DNA from: Megalonaias nervosa
Taxonomy: Eukaryota; Mollusca; Bivalvia; Unionida; Unionidae
Length of the DNA stretch: 64,000 nt
Assembly: GCA_016617855.1 (NCBI GenBank)
Contig: JAECUM010016919.1
Coordinates: 1-64,000 of the forward strand
Reading direction: 5' to 3'
Part shown: in pieces, positions 58,020 through 64,000 of the stretch
How the letters are laid out: every line of letters starts with the position of its first letter
Position numbering within the stretch: position 1 is the stretch's first letter
The notes under the pieces: model-generated
Seen by the model: the letters and a program-made list of their open reading frames with translations, nothing else
Database searches by the model: none
Told to the model about the DNA's origin: nothing
Made by a program: the position numbers and the translations under genes

Positions 58020-59140
58020 TCTTTTTCAATTACTCTTATTTCTAATAGGTCAAGGTCATGTTCATGTATTGAAATCAATGCATTCGTTGGGTCAAACAAA
58101 CTCCAGTCCGATTTTATTATGGAGAATTATGAGCCGCTCATGTCGAAGGATTCTATATTACTCATTAGTGATTCTGCCAATCATATACCGATTAAAATTT
58201 TAAGATACACAAGAGCTTTTCAGAAGCTTTTATTATCAGGTACTTTGCCTTTTTCAGAGGTCTTCCTCTAATGATAGTGTTCAGGGCGTAGAGAGCGGCT
58301 TTGATAATGATCTGCTCCATTGTGTAAACTTGTCATCAGACTTAGTCTCAGGGCTCGTGACAGTCAGAATAGGGTAGTCTTTACCCATCGAGGGTATTCA
58401 TTTATCACTAGGCAATGACCTAGCTGGAGATAAGGTTGAGTTTATCAAGTTGTAACTGAAAAACTTTGTTTAGATCAGAACGTTGATCCTACTGAAAAAG
58501 AAATCCCTGATTTATACCCAGTTTGTGCAGTTACTACAGGTATGGCAACGAAAGCTCTGAGAATGATATTGATCAGGAAAGAATTATTTTAGCTGACACC
58601 TGTATTGGCCAGGCTTTTGATGAGGCCGCTTTTGCTCCTCGTTTGGATTAATCAAAAGATATTGATCACGTTGTTCCTATTTGTACAACTCATTCTCTTT
58701 ATTCTAATTAGGTGACAAACGATAATTCCTGTCGTTGGACATGAACAAGATCCTGAGATCTCCTGTTTATTTCAGTGGGCTAGTGAAACTGAAGCCACAG
58801 CAGTACCTGTTTGTTATTTGCTTAAAATGTGGTCCTTATGAGGAAATTAAGACCACTCGAGGTACCTGCTGGTGACGAGTTCTTGGTGAACTATCAAATT
58901 ATAGTTCCAAAGTCGTAAAGACAGGAAATTCTTAGTTTCGCCCATGGAACGTTTTTGGCTGGTCCTTTAAGGATCAATAAGACTTATCAAAAGATCTTGA
59001 ATAAATTGTATTAGCCAAAAATTAAAAGTGATGTTTGAAAATACTACAGATCCTACACTTGTCAAATGGTAGGAAAACCCAATCAGAAGATACCTAAGAC
59101 TCATTTACAACCTCTTCCTACATTTGATGATAGATTGTGT
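58020..59140 (+). pseudogene. Aspartic protease and integrase zinc-domain remnants
   Basis: 58120-58260 reads NYEPLMSKDSILLISD then PIKILRYTRAFQKLLLSG, where the active-site DTGA has become YTRA, so the protease could not be active. LPIEGIHLSLGNDLAGDK lies near 58385-58440. The integrase HHCC domain is traced by KTYQKILNKL, SYTCQMVGKPNQKIPK and HLQPLPTFDD near 58980-59130. No RT motif was found between them. Confidence 0.65.
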
Positions 59141-59379
59141 CAGTCCCTTACTAAATACAAGTGAAAAAAATTCATGACATGTTGACCCCACTTAAACATT
59201 GAAGTGTATCCTCAGAGACGTTAGTGGACATATCATGTTTCGAAGACCTAATGTTTCTGATGGAAAATACATTCATATTTATCATCACTGAAATCATGTC
59301 GATGCTGTTTCTAGTAGCACATAATTTCTTGGATGCAGCTACTACTACGGCAAATGTGACTAAGGATTTAACAATCGGG

Positions 59380-61075
59380 AGCACCACATTCAGTGGGGAA
59401 CGAGATATCGGGGCTGTATAGTCTCCAACCCATGCGTGCCTGAAAGACAAGAAATAATTAAATGCTCTACCTGCATGCAAACATTCGTCAGTTCAGCATA
59501 TTTCGAAATGTTCTTGCAAATTATTGATAGTGTGCTCGTCTTCTGGACAGGTTGTTTGAACCAATAGCAAGTAACATGTTTGTCCACGAAAGCCACGATG
59601 CAGATTTTGTGACCAAGTCCAGTTGGATAATATTATGTGCAAGGTCATGATTACGAACAGGAAGGATGATTGAATGACGACCCCAAAAAAGGAAAAGAAA
59701 ATGTATGGAGTTCTCATTCCTGTTGTATATGTGGCCGTAAGAACTTGCAACGATTTTATTCAAGAGCTTTTGTTTTTCACATTAGGAATTTTAGCTAAAT
59801 TCCAGTGGTACATGAAAAGATATTTCGTGGCACTCATAATCTGCTGAGCGGAGTCTAGTTCGACGAAGAGGAGACACGTCGTTATGGAAACTGAATATGC
59901 AAACAGTCGTTGTTAACAATTTCTCGGGATATGACGGATATCTTCTTTTGGAATATTATTCAGAACAAGGAACCAAATATGCCACAGTCACCAAGAACAG
60001 GGTCAGACTCTTTTCGTGCAAGTAGAAAAAGTACAATTTAAAGATTGCATTTGGCCATGTCTTCGAATAGACTCTATATCACATTTGGAATGACATAACT
60101 AAGGGCTCTTTTCCACAGTTTGTCAATATAAAGTTGTCCTCCTGCATTTAGCTGACGCATATGACTAAGGCCCAAATGCAATTCAAACAGAATGAGGGGA
60201 AGATTTCCACGCTTTCTACACTGTGGATAAAGTCCACTCTTGAGACACTTGATTTTCAGGAAGAAATGCTTAAATATTGTTGATCCGAACTGAACATTGT
60301 ATGACTTTGTTGTGGAATGTTACGTCAATTATTTCTACATCATGTTGTTGTTGTTGTAGGGTTTAACGCCATTTTTCAGCACAAGATAGGCTATACATGG
60401 CGGCCAGTATAATTGGTGGAGGAAGAACCCTGGAAAACCCCGGGAAGAACCACCGACCCACGAGAAGCTACTGGCAGGCTTTCTCACGTGCCCACGTTAG
60501 CGGAGCCTGAGACTCGAACTCACGCAGACAGAGGTGAGATGGCAGTGATCCGTAACGGTGAGCGCATTAGACCACTCGGCCACTCGGGACCCCATCATGT
60601 AGGTATTGATCAATGAAAGCCTTTACCAATGTGGACTGGTGTACGCAGAGAACTTTGTGCCTGTGAACAAACAAGTTATCATACCAACTCAGTTTGCCGT
60701 CAATGTTCAGCCAATCTTTGCGTTGGTTTCATCGTCAGAAACGGAAGACAAGTAGACACACTATGCTATTAACGGTGAAGAAAAGATTTGTTCTTATTCC
60801 ATGGATGGATAGGAATTAGGCAACCAACAGATGGTGTACAAATTTTACAGATGTTTATTTCATCATTTCCCCGACATTGTTTTCTCACATTTCGTCAAAG
60901 ATGCTTTCAAAGTACGGTACCGATTAATAGAATGTATCACCTTGAAACACTTCCAACATAACGAAGGAAGACGCCTTGCTGAATTGTTTGTGGGGAAAGC
61001 TGGCTCAGCGTTCAATATTGCAGAATACCGAATACTTGGTAGATCCAAGTCGATGATTTCAGCTTAGCGAAGATA
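59380..61075 (+). pseudogene. pPolB: Protein-primed DNA polymerase B remnant, internally deleted
   Basis: From left: SPTHACLKDKK and CSTCMQTFVSS (Cys-rich block) near 59425-59490; HVCPRKPRCRFCDQV-type zinc block near 59570-59620 with a stop; exonuclease II NNFSGYDGYLLLEYY near 59920; a motif III region near 60230-60290; a SINE at 60346-60592; AINGEEKICSYSMDG near 60760 and a CLFHHFPD remnant of the HGCP block near 60850. Motif B, NCLWGKLAQRS then NTEYLVDPSR, comes only about 120 bases later (60975-61050), whereas 900 bases separate these in remnant A. So about 0.7-0.8 kb has been deleted. Motif C is not seen. Confidence 0.72.
60346..60592 (-). repeat. tRNA-derived SINE inserted in polymerase remnant D
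   Basis: On the minus strand: box A GTGGCCGAGTGGTCTAATGCG and box B GAGTTCGAGTCTC, separated by a long insert suggestive of a Ser/Leu-type tRNA ancestor; then a body containing CCACCGACC-type and ACTGGCCGCCATG-like segments and a short (CAA)n tail. Flanked by an 8-bp CATCATGT duplication at 60338-60345 and 60593-60600. The intact duplication shows an insertion after the polymerase gene had formed. Confidence 0.88.
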
Positions 61076-61079
61076 AAGG

Positions 61080-62790
61080 AAAGCTCTTGATCTTGGTGCA
61101 TCATTTGATGGGGTTTGGCATTTTTATCATTGCTGTTTCGCTGACAGTCAATGCCCATTTAAAATTGCACTCTGCCCTATAACCTTTCTGAGACCGGGTT
61201 CTTTCCTTGTACACTAATAGTACACGTACATCGATCGCACTGGACGCTATCCTCCACACATTGAAGACGAAGATTTGGGAGCTTGGGGATTGATGAGCAT
61301 CCAGAAGACACTATTTTGAGGTTTGCTAGTGGTGAACCGATCCCGACAATAATGAGAACTTCATGCCAGATTTGTTATGACAAATTTATGAACAGACGTT
61401 CGAAAGACATAACAATGAAAATTTTATCTGTTTGAGGAAGAAATATGTCGCTGTTTTTATTATTTATGATACGTCCCAATAACTGAGCATCGCTAATTGG
61501 AAAAAGCAACAGTTTAGCGGCTGGAGGGATGCACGCGACTGGAAAAGTCCATAATTCGACGCATGGAAACAAAAGGTGAATGGCTATGCCAAACACGTCA
61601 TATGTGGTTGAGAAAAACAATTCAGAACACCCTCTCTGAATTATGCTTAAAACGATGCCACTCACTTGCCTCTCGAGTGTTTACTAATCAGTTTAAATCT
61701 TACTTCCTCCGATTATTGGATCAAACACGTTCAAGGGAGGTGTTCAAGAACATTTGAACGAAAGGATTCTGGCTATTGCGAAACTAAAAGAATACCATTA
61801 ACGAATACCCAATTGAACGTCTTCTAAATGAGGATATTATGCTTAAAATCTTGTCGATACGATTTCAGCTAATTTCGTCCACAAGTTTGCAAACTGGACA
61901 AGTTATCATCTAGTGTGTAATCGTCTCAGAACGTTTTCTAAAGCCGAAAAGCTGTCCATCATTTTTTCATCCAGTTAGTTTGCTTTCCTGGATGAAAGCA
62001 TGAATATAGGTCCAACAGAAGATATCAGCAACAATGAACGATTTTACAAGTATTTTCTAGTATTGTTAGCTATACTAACGAATTCAACGAAGGACTGAAT
62101 TTGAATTTCAGGTTTATGTACTCTGATATTGTCTAGTACAAAGTAGTAGGACACACGGATTCTCTGTTACGTCGAGTCTTTACTTTAAACGTGGATTCTG
62201 CCATAGCTGTTTACGATGAGCGAGGAAACACGTATCTTGTTTACCGAAAATTGTATATCCTCATCATCTGCTTGTTAGTAAATCGTATGTTGACAGTGTA
62301 AATATTAGCATAAAATGAGATCTTGGATAAGATGATATATTTTCTAAAAGAAATATATATTTGAAGCTACATTTTCAAAAGCGATTTTATAGCGAATTCT
62401 AACGGATGCATAACGTGTACAAAAGAGTATGTCGACATCATTGATATGGATTCGGAGATATGTTAAATCCTGAAACAGATGTTCACTCGAGGATTGCATG
62501 CTTTAGAAGATGCAGCCTTGACGCAAGGAAGATAACTTCTCTAAACGTATTCATCAAACCAATGTAGTCCTAAACATGTCTTCCTGACAGCAGTAAAAAA
62601 CGAGTTGATTCCGACTAAAAAAGATCTCGTAGACACACATGTAAAGTTACTTCACATTCCTATCCAAGGCATTGTTTCCGGCTCTAAGCTACATCACGGA
62701 CAAGGCATAAAGAGACGACATACATGGCAGACACGACCAGAAAAAGAATAAGAAAAATAAAAATGGTCAGAGATTTGTACTTTCGTATTT
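61080..62790 (+). other. Polinton D interior, unassigned
   Basis: Lies between polymerase and capsid remnants, where small structural genes would be expected. I could not assign any frame. Frames such as 61563-61757 have no recognisable domain. A stretch near 62600-62655 reads ELIPTKKDLVDTHVKL, which could be a fragment of a structural gene. Confidence 0.3.
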
Positions 62791-62796
62791 CTATAA

Positions 62797-63880
62797 ATGA
62801 TTCACTCGGATTCTTGCAAGATTCACTCCGATTGTTCCTAGGCAGAACACGTTCTGTTTGCAATGCCACCGAGAATGATGACTATGTAAGTATCTCGTAT
62901 CGTCTTTAAGCACTTCAGATTCAATAGAATTTGAAATCAAAGGACAAACCGAAGATTGCATTAGTCTGAATAACACTTGCTCATACATAAATGTCAAAGT
63001 TTTCAAAACGGGGTACAGCATTCCAGGTGGCGATGCCTGAGTAGCTATCTTCAACAATTTCATGTATTCATTTTTCAGCGAACTTGGTTTGTACTTGAAT
63101 GACAAACAAGTCATGAGCAGTAAGGACATGTAGACTAAATTTTCTTGATATACGAAGAAAAAGCCAAGAACACACATCCGGAAGCATCAGCAGTGTGGAA
63201 ACCTGACACCTTGAATGCTTTTAACGACACAGTGCCGACATCAGATGCAGATTCTTACAATGATGGACTTTCCAACCGACTAAAGAAAATCAAACAGGGA
63301 TCTAGTTTAGAAATGATGAATAGTTCACACGTGGAAATGTGGTTGCACGACAAATATTTGTTTGAATAGTACAGACGTACGTCAGAGACTGAATCGAAGT
63401 AGTACTTGTTGCATTTGATGACTAATTCTAAAGAGAAGAAGACTATCATTGAAGAGCTGGATTCCACATTGGTCGTGTGGAAGTCTTGCCCTAAGTGGGA
63501 AGTGACATTAGTCAAGCTATGAGCAGAACGACAATAAGATAAAACACCAACCACTGACTCTGGATTCATGTACAGAATAGAAGATCATGTTTACCAAATC
63601 AATTGATTAAAAACGCTTTTTAATAGGCAGCATAGCAATGATGCTGTCAACGAAACTATTAATCAAAACCCTTTCGAGATATATCATTTCTAGGCGCCCA
63701 AGACAGAAGTTACCCGATATGACCAAACGTTGTCAACCAGATATTTTCAACCTAAATTTGCCTCGAATAATTACTTGTTTGAAGCCACATTATTATTATG
63801 AACCAAAGGTAGAAAGACCGTTAAGAAGTGCGATGTACTTTGTTTAGATTTAAATCCAGACTAAGGCACCGACGATGTAC
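62797..63880 (+). pseudogene. Capsid protein remnant (F54H12.2-like)
   Basis: ATG 62797 opens MIHSDSCKIHSD followed by a stop; then, in several frames, EFEIKGQTEDCISLNNTCSY, VKVFKTGYSIPGGDA, FNNFMYSFFSELGLYLND, SNRLKKIKQGSSLEMMNSSH and VEMWLHDKYLFE, and near 63650-63760 ETINQNPFEIYHF and APKTEVTRYDQTL. The order matches the 'F54H12.2-like' proteins carried by animal Mavericks, which I take to be capsid proteins; that identity is from memory. It differs from the capsid of element C. Confidence 0.62.
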
Positions 63881-64000
63881 ATTTCCGTCATATTCTGAGG
63901 TAGAGGATTTGGAGATGGAGGCAAATGAGCCTGATTTTATATTCACTGTCTCCATCATTTTTGGGGTGTGAAACAAATATTTCAGCACACTGATTTTCTT

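Larger units (their letters stand above)
56878..59150 (+). mobile_element. Ty3/Gypsy-like LTR retrotransposon remnant
   Basis: Plus-strand traces of gag, a CCHC zinc knuckle, aspartic protease and integrase N-terminus appear in retroviral order in 2.3 kb. The reverse transcriptase and RNase H regions, which should lie between protease and integrase, are missing. No long terminal repeats were recognised. Many stops and shifts are present. Confidence 0.7.
59380..64000 (+). mobile_element. Polinton remnant D
   Basis: A protein-primed polymerase remnant is followed on the same strand by a capsid remnant of a different type from that of element C. No integrase, ATPase or ends are visible; the right part continues past the window. 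Decay is heavy, with several stops per 100 codons. It is the same polymerase lineage as remnant A. Confidence 0.7.

Noticed and set aside
59224..59421. A short hydrophobic ORF
   Set aside because: It lies at the Gypsy/Polinton D border and the polymerase Cys-rich block begins in a different frame right after it.
60490..60592. A Leu/Ser-type tRNA gene on the minus strand
   Set aside because: It continues into a SINE body and tail and is flanked by an 8-bp target duplication.

Overview
The window is animal nuclear DNA, most likely from a mollusc. It is AT-rich and intron-bearing. It carries TA, GA and CTA microsatellites, several tRNA-derived SINE families, an APE-type LINE, a Ty3/Gypsy-like remnant and decayed DNA transposons. 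The species assignment is inference from the style of the SINEs and repeats. I see no convincing intact host gene: nearly every recognisable coding stretch belongs to a mobile element, and most are broken.

Layout. (1) 0.7-8.4 kb: a decayed cut-and-paste transposon with a DUF6589/PHD-finger transposase (+) facing a RecQ-like helicase (-), both with intact-looking splice sites but broken frames; it resembles helicase-bearing Academ elements. (2) 8.8-13.4 kb: remnant Polinton/Maverick A, with a protein-primed family-B DNA polymerase (-) cut off after motif B, small upstream ORFs, a bidirectional TATA/CCAAT/CRE-like promoter, and a small basic ORF followed by a histone-type 3' stem-loop. (3) 13.4-23.9 kb: non-coding, with a ~52-bp array, a ~70-bp array, a 37-bp satellite and SINE pieces. 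(4) 24.0-26.0 kb: Polinton B, traces of packaging ATPase (-), zinc-ribbon/phospholipase A2 (+) and integrase (+). (5) 27-32 kb: repeats and two copies of one SINE.

(6) 32,075-53,068: Polinton C, the centrepiece. It has 112/113-bp terminal inverted repeats and a 5-bp flanking direct repeat AGGCA. Without a ~4.2-kb LINE and a ~1.1-kb unclassified insertion it would be about 15.7 kb. It carries a packaging ATPase, a zinc-ribbon/PLA2 protein, a retrovirus-type integrase, an unusual large replication protein (family-B polymerase palm, SF1 helicase and HNH-like nuclease in series), a small zinc protein, an HNH endonuclease, and a minus-strand structural block: a conserved virion-type protein, a membrane protein, a fibre-like protein, an adenain-like protease, the major capsid protein and two minor structural candidates. 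Together these give replication (polymerase-helicase), integration (integrase), and virion assembly (capsid, protease, ATPase), with PLA2 as a likely entry factor, so the ancestor was probably virus-like.

(7) 53-57 kb: non-coding with minor repeats. (8) 56.9-59.15 kb: a Gypsy remnant with gag, protease and integrase traces but no visible reverse transcriptase. (9) 59.4-64 kb: Polinton D (+), with a polymerase close to that of Polinton A, interrupted by a SINE, and a different capsid protein of the F54H12.2-like type. Thus four Polinton loci of at least two lineages lie in 64 kb. All identifications are by eye from translated motifs; no database search was run.
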